Positions 1 through 10,772 of a DNA stretch of 64,000 nucleotides are shown here, one piece after another. The notes beneath the pieces are model-generated. The model did not search any database. It was not told the origin of the DNA and saw nothing but the letters and a program-made list of their open reading frames with translations. The stretch's first letter is position 1. Each line of letters begins with the position of its first letter. A program made the position numbers and the translations under genes. This DNA is from Trichaptum fuscoviolaceum (lineage: Eukaryota; Basidiomycota; Agaricomycetes; Hymenochaetales; Trichaptaceae), in contig CAJSYZ010000012.1 in the NCBI GenBank assembly GCA_910574455.1, positions 1,667,317 through 1,731,316 on the forward strand, read 5' to 3'.

Positions 1-1
1 C

Positions 2-1705
2 TTGTCTTTCAAACCCCATGTTGAGCGCATGCGCTCCAAGGGCCTCTCAACACTCGCCGCCATTCGCCTGCTCGCCAACACAGAGCGAGGCATGTCCGCC
101 CTCAACCTTCGCCAGCTTTACTCAGCCTGCGTCAGAACAGTCCTCGCATGGGCTGCGCCGGTTTGGTACACTGGCACCCGCCAGAAGACCCTTGTGGCTC
201 GTCTACAGGGTGTCCAGAACACCGCTTGCAGGTGGATCCTTGGTGTTTACCGAGGCGCTTCACCGCTAAGCACCAATTATCTTTGCTCTATGCCCCCGTT
301 TCAGTTTTATTTCAATTATCTTAAAACTAATCATGCTCTTCGCCTTTGGCGCACTCCACATTCTGTAGGTAGACGTGCTATTCCTGCAGCACAAAAACCA
401 CGCCTGTATTCTTCTTCGCTTGCCGACCGTGTCCCGATTGCCCAACAGGTCCCTGCGTACACACACTCCCCCTGGGAGGATCCACTTGCCTTTGCTGGAG
501 GACGCCTCAAATTTGCCATCCCTGCTGGTCCCGTTGACACTGACACTTGCCAGGCGTTTGTCTCATCTGCCAACTCTCTGTGCACCACCACCTCCGTCCA
601 GATTTTCACAGACGGCTCCAGACTCGAGCACAAGTCTGGCTCAGCAATTGTCGCTATGCGCGGTCAACATCGCTTGGGCTTCAGACACTGTGCTTCCCCC
701 AAAATCGCCACTGCCACTGACGCTGAGATCTTCTCCCTTGCGTCTGCTCCAGCTTGGGCTGCCTCTCACTTCGGCCGCCATCTCCTGGAAGTGGAGTCCA
801 TTGTCTTCATGTCAGACTTGCTGACTGCCCTTCGTCTTGTCCGCGACTAGCCATCAGCACCTGGCGCCCACTTACTACTTGCTTGGAAAGCAGGCATCAC
901 CAACCTGCTGGACATTCATCCCAACCTCAAAATCGAGTTTCACTGGTGCCCGGGCCACTCAGGCGTCCCAGGAAACGAATGGGCTGATGAAGAGGCAAAG
1001 AAAGCCACAGAACTGCCACCCTCATCTTCCCTGCCTTCGATATCCGCCCTCCGCGAGCAGAACACCCTCAACGCCCAGAAGCAATGGGAGGACCACCTCG
1101 CCCATGCTACTGCCTCAACTGCCGACAAGTACTTGGCAATCACAGGCCCACCAAAACGTCGTCCGCGCGCACTCATGGAGATGTCGGACACCTACCCCCG
1201 CGCTGAGATTTCAGCAGTTGCTCAAGTCCTCTGCTGCGCTGGCCCCTTTGGGGCGTACTGGATGCGCATGAGCCCAGAATATAGGCGCAGAAACGGCCTG
1301 ATCACCTACTGTCGTTGGCACAATCATCCCCCTTGGCCTGCCCAGACCGCCGCCCACATACTTGGTGGTTGCGAGACTTTCCGCCCTTGGATTGGTAAGG
1401 TCTGGCCCAAAGGCACCCCACTCCCAGCCCACCACACAGAGTGGGCAGACGAACCCCTTATCGACGTGATTCGCAAGTGGCTTAAGTTCACTAGGCATCT
1501 CGACCGCCCCACTCAGCGCACCTCAGCTGCCATCCGCCTTGCATTTGCGATGATGGAGCTAGATGGACTCCCAACCGACCAGGACATGGACCTGACGACC
1601 CTTCGTGTGTACGTACGGCGCGCCCTTGGACCACGCACTCAGGACACGGACCCGGATCTTTATGATTTTAACGGTCACGTTTCAGACCCTCCTCTTGATC
1701 TCTGA
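2..1705 (+). pseudogene. LINE-A ORF2 C-terminal part with premature stop
   Basis: The reading frame encodes the end of the reverse transcriptase region, the RNase H domain and the C-terminal zinc-like motif of LINE-A ORF2. RNase H signatures are visible: FTDGS, TDAEIF and the GHSGVPGNEWAD block. A TAG at 848-850 replaces the Trp codon that follows VRD in every other copy, directly after the third RNase H acidic motif. That motif also reads SDLL instead of SDSL. The frame stays open beyond the stop to 1705. The copy is dead as a protein source, and the single-base nature of the lesion suggests recent decay. Confidence 0.92.
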
Positions 1706-1928
1706 TGCAACTTACTTCTTTGTTATGTATGAGGCACCAGCGATCCCAGACAGAACGGTGCTTTACCCAGGTTAACGCCCAGGTACTGTGCCCGGACGTG
1801 CCCTCTTTTCTAAACTTCGTTTGTGCCTGTAGTGTAGGTTCACCTGCGCCTTGACATGGGCGTGGTGATATGTAAACCAATCTCTCCTCTTCCTCTTCCC
1901 TTCTTTAATAGGCGGTGCGCCCACTTAG

Positions 1929-1959
1929 CCGCCACCTTCAGTGGCGGGCACCTCCCGCC
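1929..1959 (+). other. Two mutually exclusive hairpins in LINE 3' UTR
   Basis: CCGCCAC (1929-1935) can pair with GTGGCGG (1941-1947) around a 5-nt loop. GGCGGG (1943-1948) can instead pair with CCCGCC (1954-1959), also around a 5-nt loop. The two stems share 1943-1947, so only one can form at a time. LINE-B has the same layout at 6418-6448 with a different first loop. All LINE copies with a 3' end keep it. A role in RT recognition of the RNA is an inference. Confidence 0.6.
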
Positions 1960-2042
1960 CAGTTTCGTAGTTTACCTCGATGACGGGCGCCTCCGTTGTA
2001 GATAGGTCATGTACTTAGCTATGCTGCAGGAATAATAAAGCC

Positions 2043-2069
2043 AAAAAAAAAAAAAAAAAAAAAAAAAAA
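2043..2069 (+). repeat. LINE-A poly(A) tail
   Basis: A run of 27 A follows AATAAAGCC. It marks the exact 3' end of the element and the junction with LINE-B sequence. It is the retrotransposed mRNA tail expected from target-primed reverse transcription. Confidence 0.95.
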
Positions 2070-2070
2070 C

Positions 2071-2238
2071 TGCACCCAGGATGCAGTCCCTGCCACTGAA
2101 GATTGCCCCCATCCCACAAAGTGCTCTAACTGCAACGGCAATCACATGGCCACCTCCAGTGCCTGCCCCAAGCGGAAGAAGTATGCCAATGCACCAGCTG
2201 ACGACAGCGCCCACGACACTCACATGCACGAGGACTAA
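2071..2238 (+). pseudogene. LINE-B ORF1 C-terminal fragment
   Basis: This encodes the last 55 residues of the nucleic-acid-binding ORF1 protein, including the final CCHC knuckle (CSNCNG..H......C) and the short acidic tail ending MHED. The TAA stop at 2236-2238 overlaps the ORF2 ATG at 2238-2240 in a TAATG arrangement. The N-terminal nine-tenths are absent because of the junction at 2069/2070. Confidence 0.9.
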
Positions 2239-5200
2239 TGATTGACACACTACGTGTCTTACAGTGGAACGCTGGCCGCTCACTATCAGCGATTCATTCC
2301 ATTTTCCCTTCTCTTGCTAACAGTCCAGACCCCCCACACCTTCTTTTGATACAGGAACCGCCCTGGTACAAAATCGGCACCCAACCATCACTTACTAACC
2401 CTGAGGGAGATGACGTCTTCAATGTTCCATCAATCCCAGGGTATGTCCCATGCCTACCACCAGCCACCCGTCCTCGAGTGGTGACATATGTCTCTCGGAC
2501 CATTCCACCATCCTCATGGTCTATTGTTGGCGCCGCCTCTCATGGCACTGACGTCCTGACTATTGAGGTCCGTTCCACCCACACCGTCCGCCTCTGCAAC
2601 TACTATGGTCAGCAGGCACCGGACAGGGCGGAGTACAACCCCAGATACCCAGGTGAGTCGTTTCTATTTAGTCTCACTCCGGCAATGGCCGCCTCCCTCA
2701 CAATTGCCGGTGACTTCAATCGCCGGCACCGTTCGTGGTCCGAACTCGCCTGCACTACTGCAGAGTCAAACAAGGCGCAACCCCTTGATGACTTCTTCAG
2801 AGAGCATGGCCATGAACCTGCCCATCACCCAGACATTGATACTCGTCCGGGCAAAGATGGGCCGCACTGTCCCATTGACATGGTCTGGGCAGCGCCAAAC
2901 ATCCCTCCTGAGCAAGTGATGGATACATTCACTAGCTCGCCATCTCCCCTTTCTGATCATACCATTCTCAAATGGGCGCTGCCAGTGGGACCCTTTGTCC
3001 ACCCGCCGCGCCCCCCCAAGCTGACCCCTGAGGATAGAGAGGCTTGGTGTGCAGTTGCCTTCCCCTTGTTGCAGGACGCATTTGCGCTCCCTGCTACTGA
3101 CATTGCTTCACTAGATGCAAAAGCCGAGGCCATTCAGAGCGCCCTGGTAGCGGCTATGCAGTCTATGACCAAGCCCCACAAGCACTCAAAAACAGCAGTA
3201 CCCTGGTGGTCAGCTAAGTGCTCAGCGTCCCTCACGGCTATCAAAGAAGCCCCCACTGCGCGTTTGCGTGCAGCTGCCAAACGCGCCTTCAAGGCAACTA
3301 CCAGGGCAGCGCGCCGCCTCTTCTATTCAGAGCAGGTGCAGGAGGCTAACTCCACCAACATCTGGAACTGGGCCAAGCGTGGCCTGGGTGTCCGCCCCAC
3401 TCCAGTACCCTCATTGCGCAAGGCAGATGGCACCTTCACCAGTACAGAGCGGGAGAAAGGTGAGTTGTTCCACTCAACATATTTTCCCCCTCCTCCACCA
3501 CTCTCAGCAGCGGGCCAAGGCCCGCTGCCTCCTCCTTCCCCCAGTGCGCCTCCAATACTCATGAAAGAGCTTATGGACGCACTGGCCGGCACTTCCAACT
3601 TGTCGGCCCCTGGCCCCTCGGGCGTTGGATACCGTCCCCTTAAGTGGGTGATAGCGTCCTATGCTAAAGAGGTGCTAACTTTGTTCAACGACTGTCTTCG
3701 CTTGGGCCACCACCCAGCGTGCTGGCGGATAACAAAGGTAGTAATGCTCAGGAAGCCAAACAAGAAGGATCCATTCTCGCCACGTTCATACCGACCCATT
3801 ACCCTTGAGGAGACCTTAGGGAAACTCCTTGAGAAGATCATTGCTAACCGGCTCCAGTACTTGGCCAACACCAAGAACTGGCTGCCACCCACCCAGTATG
3901 GGGGGCGTCAAGGACACTCTGTCTACGATGCTGCCCAGCACCTTTTACAGATTGTGGAGAAAGCCCAGTCGGAGGGCCTAGTGTGTTCTGCCCTAGCGGT
4001 GGACATACAGGGTTTCTTTGATTCGGTGCACCCACAACACCTACACCACCGTCTCTTGGAGTTGGGCTGTTCACCAGACATGGCGGACTGGTGCCTCTCC
4101 TTCATGACTGGTCGGCAGGCTGCCATTTCCTTTGATGGCACCACCCTCCCTAGTGTCCACAAACCGGACTTTGGGACGCCTCAGGGCTCACCTGTCTCAC
4201 CCATCCTCTCTACCCTTTTTGCAGCTATTGCCATCAAGCGGTTCCAACACCCTGACTGCGAGCTCCTTGCATACGTCGACGACCACTTGATTGTCATTTC
4301 TGGCACATCCGTCACTGCCAACTGCAGGAACTTAGCAGACGCCTACCACCATCTCAACTCTCTCTTTAACGACATCGGCCTCAAAATCGAAACAGCTAAG
4401 ACAGAGCTGATCCACTTCCACCCACCCGGACGATCCACGGGCTACAACGGCTGGGACACCAAGGGCGTCCGACTCGACCCAGACACACTCATCAAACCCT
4501 CCATCCCTCTGCGATGGTTGGGTATCTGGTGGGATCCCACTCTCTCCTTCAAGCCCCATGTTGAGCGCATGCGCTCCAAGGGCCTCTCAACACTTGCTGC
4601 CATTCGCCTCCTTGCCAACACAGAACGCGGCATGTCAGCCCTCAACCTTCGCCAGCTTTACTCAGCCTGCGTCAGAACAGTCCTTGCCTGGGCTGCGCCG
4701 GTCTGGTACACTGGCATCCGCCAGAAGACCCTTGTGGCTCGTCTACAGGGTGTTCAAAACACCGCTTGCAGGTGGATCCTTGGTGTATACCGAGGCGCTT
4801 CACCGCTAAGCACCAATTTCTTATGTTCTATGCCTCCGTTTCAATTTTACTTTAACTATCTTAAAACTAACCATGCTCTTCGCCTTTGGCGCACCCCACA
4901 TTCAGTAGGTAGACGTGCTATTCCTGCAGCACAAAAACCCCGCCTGTACTCTTCTTCGCTTTCCGACCGCGTTCCCAGCGTCCAACAGGTCCCTGCGTAC
5001 ACACACCACCCCTGGGAGGACCCACTCGCTTTTGCTGAAGGGCGACTCTCATTTGCCATCCCTGCTGGCCAGGTAGACAGTGACATCCGCAAGTCATTTG
5101 TTGCGTCTGCCAACACCATCTGCACCAACTCATCCGTCCAAATCTTTACTGACGGCTCTCGCCTTGAGCATGGAGCGGGCTCTGCAATTGTAGCCATGCG

Positions 5201-6246
5201 TGGTACCACTCGTTTAGCATCCCGGCGCCTTGCCTCACCAAAAATCTCAACCGCCACAGATGCTGAGATCTTCTCTCTCTCATCTGCACCAGCATGGGCG
5301 GCCCTTCAGTTAGAAGGCCATCTTCTGGATGTCGACACCATCATCTTCTTGTCAGATTCGCTCACCGCCCTTCGCCTGTTCCGCGATTGGCCTTCGGCCC
5401 CTGGCGCCCACCTACTCCAGTCATGGAAAGCGGGTATCACTAACCTGCTCAACCTCCATCCCACCCTCAAAATCATGTTTCACTGGTGCCCTGGCCACTC
5501 AGGTGTCCCAGGCAACAAATGGGCAGATGATGAAGCAAAGAAGGCAACCGAACTGCCACCATCACGCTCACTGCCATCGATTTCCGCCCTCCGCGAGCAG
5601 AACACTCTTACTGCGCAGAAACAGTGGGAGGACCACCTCGCCCATGCCATCGCCTCTACTGCAGACAAGTACCTTGCAATTAATGGCACCCCCTCACGTC
5701 GTCCTCGTGCACTCATGCACATGTCCGACAGCCACCCACGCTCTGAGATCTCAGCAGTAGCTCAGGTACTCTGCTGTGCTGGCCCCTTTGGGGCGTACTG
5801 GATGCGCATGAGCGCTGAATACCGGCACAAACATGGTCTGATCACCTACTGCCGTTGGCACAACCACCCCCCCTGGCCAGCCCAAACCGCCGCTCACATA
5901 CTAGGTGGGTGCGAAACATTCCGCACCTGGATTGTGAAGGTTTGGCCAGACGACGCCCCATTACCAGCTCACCACACAGAGTGGGCAGATGAACCCCTCA
6001 TCGATGTGATTCGCAAGTGGCTCAAAGCCACTGGCCATCTCACCAGACCCTCAGAGCGCACCTCAGCTGCTATCCGCCTTGCATTTGCGATGATGGAGCT
6101 AGATGGCCTCCCAACCGACCAGGACATGGACCTGACAACCCCTTCGTGTGTACGTTAGGCGAGCCCTTGGACCCAGGACCCAGGACGCGGACCCGGATCT
6201 TTATGATTTTGATGGTCAACTTCCAGACTTACCTCACGATCTCTGA
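2238..6246 (+). pseudogene. LINE-B ORF2 (endonuclease, RT, RNase H), frameshifted near end
   Basis: ORF2 encodes the enzyme for target-primed reverse transcription. The order is an APE-type endonuclease (LQWN, IQEPPW, GDFNRRH, SDH over about residues 1-240), a reverse transcriptase with the YVDD active site near residue 678, RNase H (FTDGS, TDAEIF, SDSLT, GHSGVPGN) around 965-1095, and a C-terminal Cys/His motif near 1205. A run of four C at 6139-6142 replaces three in the other copies and shifts the frame, so translation ends at 6158 after about 1306 residues. The ancestral stop is at 6244-6246. All catalytic domains precede the lesion, so partial function cannot be excluded. Confidence 0.93.
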
Positions 6247-6552
6247 TTGCTATTTACTATGTATTTCGCTCAGCAGCCACCGTTTCTCTTCTCTAAGCTT
6301 CCGTCTGCGCGTGTAGTGTAGGTTCGCCTACGCCTTGACATGGGCGGGGTGACATGTATACCAATTTCTCCTCTTCCTTTTCTCTCCCTTAATAGGCGGT
6401 GCTCTCACTTTTCATCACCGCCGTTTTTGGCGGCGGGCACCACCCGCCCAGTTTCTAGTTTAACTTGATGACGGGCGCCTCTGTAGTAGATAGGTCATGT
6501 ACGTAGCTACTCTGCAGGAATAATACAGCCAAAAAAAAAAAAAAAAAAAAAA

Positions 6553-7574
6553 GCCCCCACTGCGCGTTTGCGTGCAGCTGCCAAACATGCCTTCAAGGCA
6601 ACTACCAGGACAGCGCGCCGCCTCTTCTATTCAGAGCAGGTGCAGGAGGCTAACTCCACCAACATCTGGAACTGGGCCAAGCGTGGCCTGGGTGTCCGCC
6701 CCACTCCAGTACCCTCATTGCGCAAGGCAGATGGCACCTTCACCAGTACAGAGCGGGAGAAAGGTGAGTTGTTCCACTCAACATATTTTCCCCCTCCTCC
6801 ACCACTCTCAGCAGCGGGCCTTGGCCCGCTGCCTCCTCCTTCCCCCAGTGCGCCTCCAATACTCATGAAAGAGCTTATGGATGCACTGGCCGGCACTTCC
6901 AACTTGTCGGCCCCTGGCCCCTCGGGCGTTGGATACCATCCCCTTAAGTGGGTGATAGCGTCCTATGCTAAAGAGGTGCTAACTTTGTTCAACGACTGTC
7001 TTTGCTTGGGCCACCACCCAGCGTGCTGGGTGGGGCGGATAACAAAGGTAGTAATGATCAGGAAGCCAAACAAGAAGGATCCATTCTCGCCACGTTCATA
7101 CCGACCCATTACCCTTGAGGAGACCTTAGGGAAACTCCTTGAGAAGATCATTGCTAACCGGCTCCAGTACTTGGCCAACACCAAGAACTGGCTGCCACCC
7201 ACCCAGTATGGGGGGCGTCAAGGACACTCTGTCTACGATGCTGCCCAGCACCTTTTACAGATTGTGGAGAAAGCCCAGTCGGAGGGCCTGGTGTGTTCTG
7301 CCCTAGCGGTGGACATACAGGGTTTCTTTGATTCGGTGCACCCACAACACCTACACCGCCGTCTCTTGGAGTTGGGCTGTTCACCAGACATGGCGGACTG
7401 GTGCCTCTCCTTCATGACTGGTCGGCAGGCTGCCATTTCCTTCGATGGCACCACCCTCCCTAGTGTCCACAAACCGGACTTTGGGACGCCTCAGGGCTCA
7501 CCTGTCTCACCCATCCTCTCTACCCTTTTTGCAGCTATTGCCATCAAGCGGTTCCAACACCCTGACTGCGAGCT
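6553..7574 (+). pseudogene. Split LINE-B ORF2, piece 1 (pre-RT linker and RT N-part)
   Basis: This piece starts in the linker between endonuclease and RT (PTARLRAAAK) and runs through the RT fingers and palm: LRKPNKKDPFSPRSYRPIT-like block (here MIRK), AVDIQGFFDSV and GTPQGSPVSPILS. A 6-nt in-frame insertion adds Val-Gly after ACW near 7030. The piece stops at CCELxx-equivalent codons just before the YVDD motif, where the LINE-A poly(T) begins at 7575. Confidence 0.9.
7560..7574 (+). repeat. Target-site duplication, left copy (LINE-A pair)
   Basis: The 15-bp CCCTGACTGCGAGCT here is repeated exactly at 16819-16833. The left copy is followed by poly(T) and the right copy by the continuation of LINE-B ORF2. 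It brackets both LINE-A (-) copies at 7575-10410 and 10411-16818 as one unit. Confidence 0.95.
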
Positions 7575-10410
7575 TTTTTTTTTTTTTTTTTTTTTTGGCT
7601 TTATTATTCCTGCAGCATAGCTAAGTACATGACCTATCTACAACGGAGGCGCCCGTCATCGAGGTAAACTACGAAACTGGGCGGGAGGTGCCCGCCACCG
7701 AAGGTGGCGGCTAAGTGGGCGCACCGCCTATTAAAGAAGGGAAAAGGAAGAGGAGAGATTGGTTTACATATCACCACGCCCATGTCAAGGCGCAGGTGAA
7801 CCTACACTGCAAGCACAGACGAAGTTTAGAAAAGAGGGCGCGTCCGGGCACAGTACCTGGGCGTTAACCTGGGTAAAGCACCGTTCTGTCTGGGATCGCT
7901 GGTGCCTCATACATAAAAGAAGTAAGTTGCATCAGAGATCAAGAGGAGGGTCTGAAACGTGACCGTTAAAATCATAAAGATCCGGGTCCGTGTCCTGAGT
8001 GCGTGGTCCAAGGGCGCGCCGTACGTACACACGAAGGGTCGTCAGGTCCATGTCCTGGTCGGTTGGGAGGCCATCTAGCTCCATCATCGCAAATGCAAGG
8101 CGGATGGCAGCTGAGGTGCGCTGAGTGGGGCGGTCGAGATGCCTAGTGAACTTAAGCCACTTGCGAATCACGTCGATAAGGGGTTCGTCTGCCCACTCTG
8201 TGTGGTGGGCTGGGAGTGGGGTGCCTTTAGGCCAGACCTTACCAATCCAAGGGCGGAAAGTCTCGCAGCCACCAAGTATGTGGGCAGCGGTCTGGGCAGG
8301 CCAAGGGGGGTGATTGTGCCAACGACAGTAGGTGATCAGGCCGTTTCTGCGCCTATATTCTGGGCTCATGCGCATCCAGTATGCCCCGAAGGGGCCAGCG
8401 CAGCAGAGGACTTGAGCAACTGCTGAAATCTCAGCGCGGGGGTAGGTGTCCGACATCTCCATGAGTGCGCGCGGACGACGTTTTGGTGGGCCTGTGATTG
8501 CCAAGTACTTGTCGGCAGTTGAGGCAGTAGCATGGGCGAGGTGAGCCTCCCATTGCTTCTGGGCGTTGAGGGTGTTCTGCTCGCGGAGGGCGGATATCGA
8601 AGGAAGGGAAGATGAGGGTGGCAGTTCTGTGGCTTTCTTTGCCTCTTCATCAGCCCATTCGTTTCCTGGGACGCCTGAGTGACCCGGGCACCAGTGAAAC
8701 TCGATTTTGAGGTTGGGATGAATGTCCAGCAGGTTGGTGATACCTGCTTTCCAAGCGAGTAGTAAGTGGGCGCCAGGTGGTGATGGCCAGTCGCGGACAA
8801 GGCGAAGGGCGGTTAGCGAATCTGACATGAAGACAATGGACTCCACTTCCAGGAGGTGGCGGCCGAAGTGAGAGGCAGCCCAAGCTGGAGCAGACGCAAG
8901 GGAGAAGATCTCAGCGTCAGTGGCAGTGGCGATTTTGGGGGAAGCGCAGTGTCTGAAGCCCAAGCGATGTTGACCGCGCATAGCGACAATTGCTGAGCCA
9001 GACTTGTGCTCGAGTCTGGAGCCGTCTGTGAAGATCTGGACGGAGGTGGTGGTGCACAGAGAGTTGGCAGATGCGACAAACGCCTGGCGAGTGTCAGTGT
9101 CAACGGGACCGGCAGGGATGGCAAACTTGAGGCGTCCTCCAGCAAAAGCAAGTGGATCCTCCCAGGGAGAGTGTGTGTACGCAGGGACCTGTTGGGCAAT
9201 CGGGACACGGTCGGCAAGCGAAGAAGAATACAGGCGTGGTTTTTGTGCTGCAGGAATAGCACGTCTACCTACAGAATGTGGAGTGCGCCAAAGGCGAAGA
9301 GCATGATTAGTTTTAAGATAATTGAAATAAAACTGAAACGGGGGCATAGAGCAAAGATAATTGGTGCTTAGCGGTGAAGCGCCTCGGTAGACACCAAGGA
9401 TCCACCTGCAAGCGGTGTTTTGGACACCCTGTAGACGAGCCACAAGGGTCTTCTGGCGGGTGCCAGTGTACCAAACCGGCGCAGCCCATGCGAGGACTGT
9501 TCTGACGCAGGCTGAGTAAAGCTGGCGAAGGTTGAGGGCGGACATGCCTCGCTCTGTGTTGGCGAGCAGGCGAATGGCGGCGAGTGTTGAGAGGCCCTTG
9601 GAGCGCATGCGCTCAACATGGGGTTTGAAAGACAAGGCCGGGTCCCACCAGATCCCCAACCACCGAAGTGGGATGGAGGGCTTAATGAGAGTGTCCTCGT
9701 CGAGTTGGACGCCCCGGGAGTCCCAGCCGCGATATCTGTGGCGACGCCCAGGGGGGTGGAAATGGAGGAGCTCGGTCTGCGCGGTCTCGATGTTGAGATT
9801 GATGTCGTTGAAGAGCGAGTTGAGGTGGTGATAAGCGCCTACTAAGTTCCTGCAGTTGGCGGTGACTGATGAGCCAGTGATGGCAATCATGTGGTCATCG
9901 ACGTATGCTAGGAGCTTGCAGTCAGGGTAGTGGAACCGCTGAATCGCAATAGCTGCAAAAAGAGTGGAGAGAATGGGTGAGACAGGGGAGCCCTGAGGCG
10001 TCCCAAAGTCCGGTTTGCGGACGCTAGGGAGTGTGGTGCCATCAAAAGAGATAGCAGCCTCCCGCCCGGTCATGAAAGAAAGGCACCAGTCCGCCATGTC
10101 TGGCGAACAACCTAACTCCAAGAGCCGGTGGTGGAGATGTTGTGGATGAACCGAGTCAAAGAAGCCTTGTATGTCCACCGCTAGGACAGAACACACTTTG
10201 TCTTCCGACTGGGCTTTCTCCACAATCTGTAAAAGGCGTTGGGCGGCATCATAGACAGAATGCCCTTGACGACCGCCATACTGGTTTGGGGGAAGCCAGT
10301 TCTGGGTGTTAGCCAGAAACTGGAGACGGTTAGCAAGAATCTTCTCAAGGAGTTTCCCTAAGGTCTCCTCAAGAGTAATCGGTCTGTAAGACCGAGGAGA
10401 GAATTGGTCC
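7575..10410 (-). mobile_element. LINE-A (-), 5'-truncated, 3' member of a head-to-tail pair
   Basis: Read on the minus strand this is the RT-to-end part of ORF2, the 3' UTR and the poly(A) (poly(T) up to 7596). Its 5' end is at 10410, in the RT domain, and directly abuts the poly(T) of the next LINE-A (10411-10435). No TSD separates the two, and the missing 5' part is not found on the far side of the second copy. It is therefore truly truncated rather than interrupted. The single TSD lies outside the pair. Confidence 0.93.
7932..10410 (-). pseudogene. LINE-A ORF2 truncated at RT domain
   Basis: The open frame runs from the polymerase fingers block (DQFSPRSYRPIT) to the normal stop, 826 codons including the stop, and matches the same interval of the intact copy in length (2479 nt). 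It keeps the RT YVDD, all RNase H signatures and the Cys/His tail, and contains no stop. It lacks the endonuclease and the start codon. It could be read only by fusion or from an internal start. Confidence 0.92.
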
Positions 10411-10772
10411 TTTTTTTTTTTTTTTTTTTTTTTTTGGCTTTATTATTCCTGCAGTATAGCTAAGTACATGACCTATCTACAACGGAGGCGCCCGTCATCG
10501 CGGTAAACTACGAAACTGGGCGGGAGGTGCCCGCCACCGAAGGTGGCGGCTAAGTGGGCGCACCGCCTATTAAAGAAAGGAAGAGGGAGAGGAGAGATTG
10601 GTTTACATATCACCACGCCCATGTCAAGGCGTAGGTGAACCTACACTACAGGCACAGACGAAGTTTAGAAAAGAGGGCGCGTCCGGGCACAGTACCTGGG
10701 CGTTAACCTGGGTAAAGCACCGTTCTGTCTGGGATCGCTGGTGCCTCATACATAACAAAGAAGTAAGTTGCA

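Larger units (their letters stand above)
1..2069 (+). mobile_element. LINE-A (Tad1-like non-LTR retrotransposon), 3' part
   Basis: This is the 3' part of a LINE-A copy: the last third of ORF2, a 3' UTR of about 340 bp and a 27-base poly(A) at 2043-2069. The tail carries an AATAAA signal just before the poly(A). The 5' part lies outside the window or was never copied. The next base after the poly(A) starts LINE-B ORF1 sequence, so this copy is best read as inserted into that LINE-B. The TSD that would prove this is outside the window. Family assignment rests on near-identity with the full copies at 10411-16818 and 24261-30656. Confidence 0.93.
2070..6552 (+). mobile_element. LINE-B (Tad1-like), from ORF1 C-terminus to poly(A)
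   Basis: This LINE-B starts within the ORF1 zinc-knuckle region, carries the whole of ORF2, a 3' UTR and a poly(A) at 6531-6552. The start directly abuts the LINE-A poly(A) at 2069. Either LINE-A (1-2069) interrupted it, or it is 5'-truncated; the missing 5' portion would lie upstream of the window. Its own poly(A) directly abuts mid-ORF2 LINE-B sequence at 6553, which suggests it in turn sits inside the split LINE-B. Its only clear coding lesion is a 1-nt insertion near the end of ORF2. Confidence 0.9.

Noticed and set aside
2070..6552. Interpreting this LINE-B as certainly 5'-truncated
   Set aside because: Interruption by the LINE-A at 1-2069 explains the junction equally well. The deciding TSD is left of the window.
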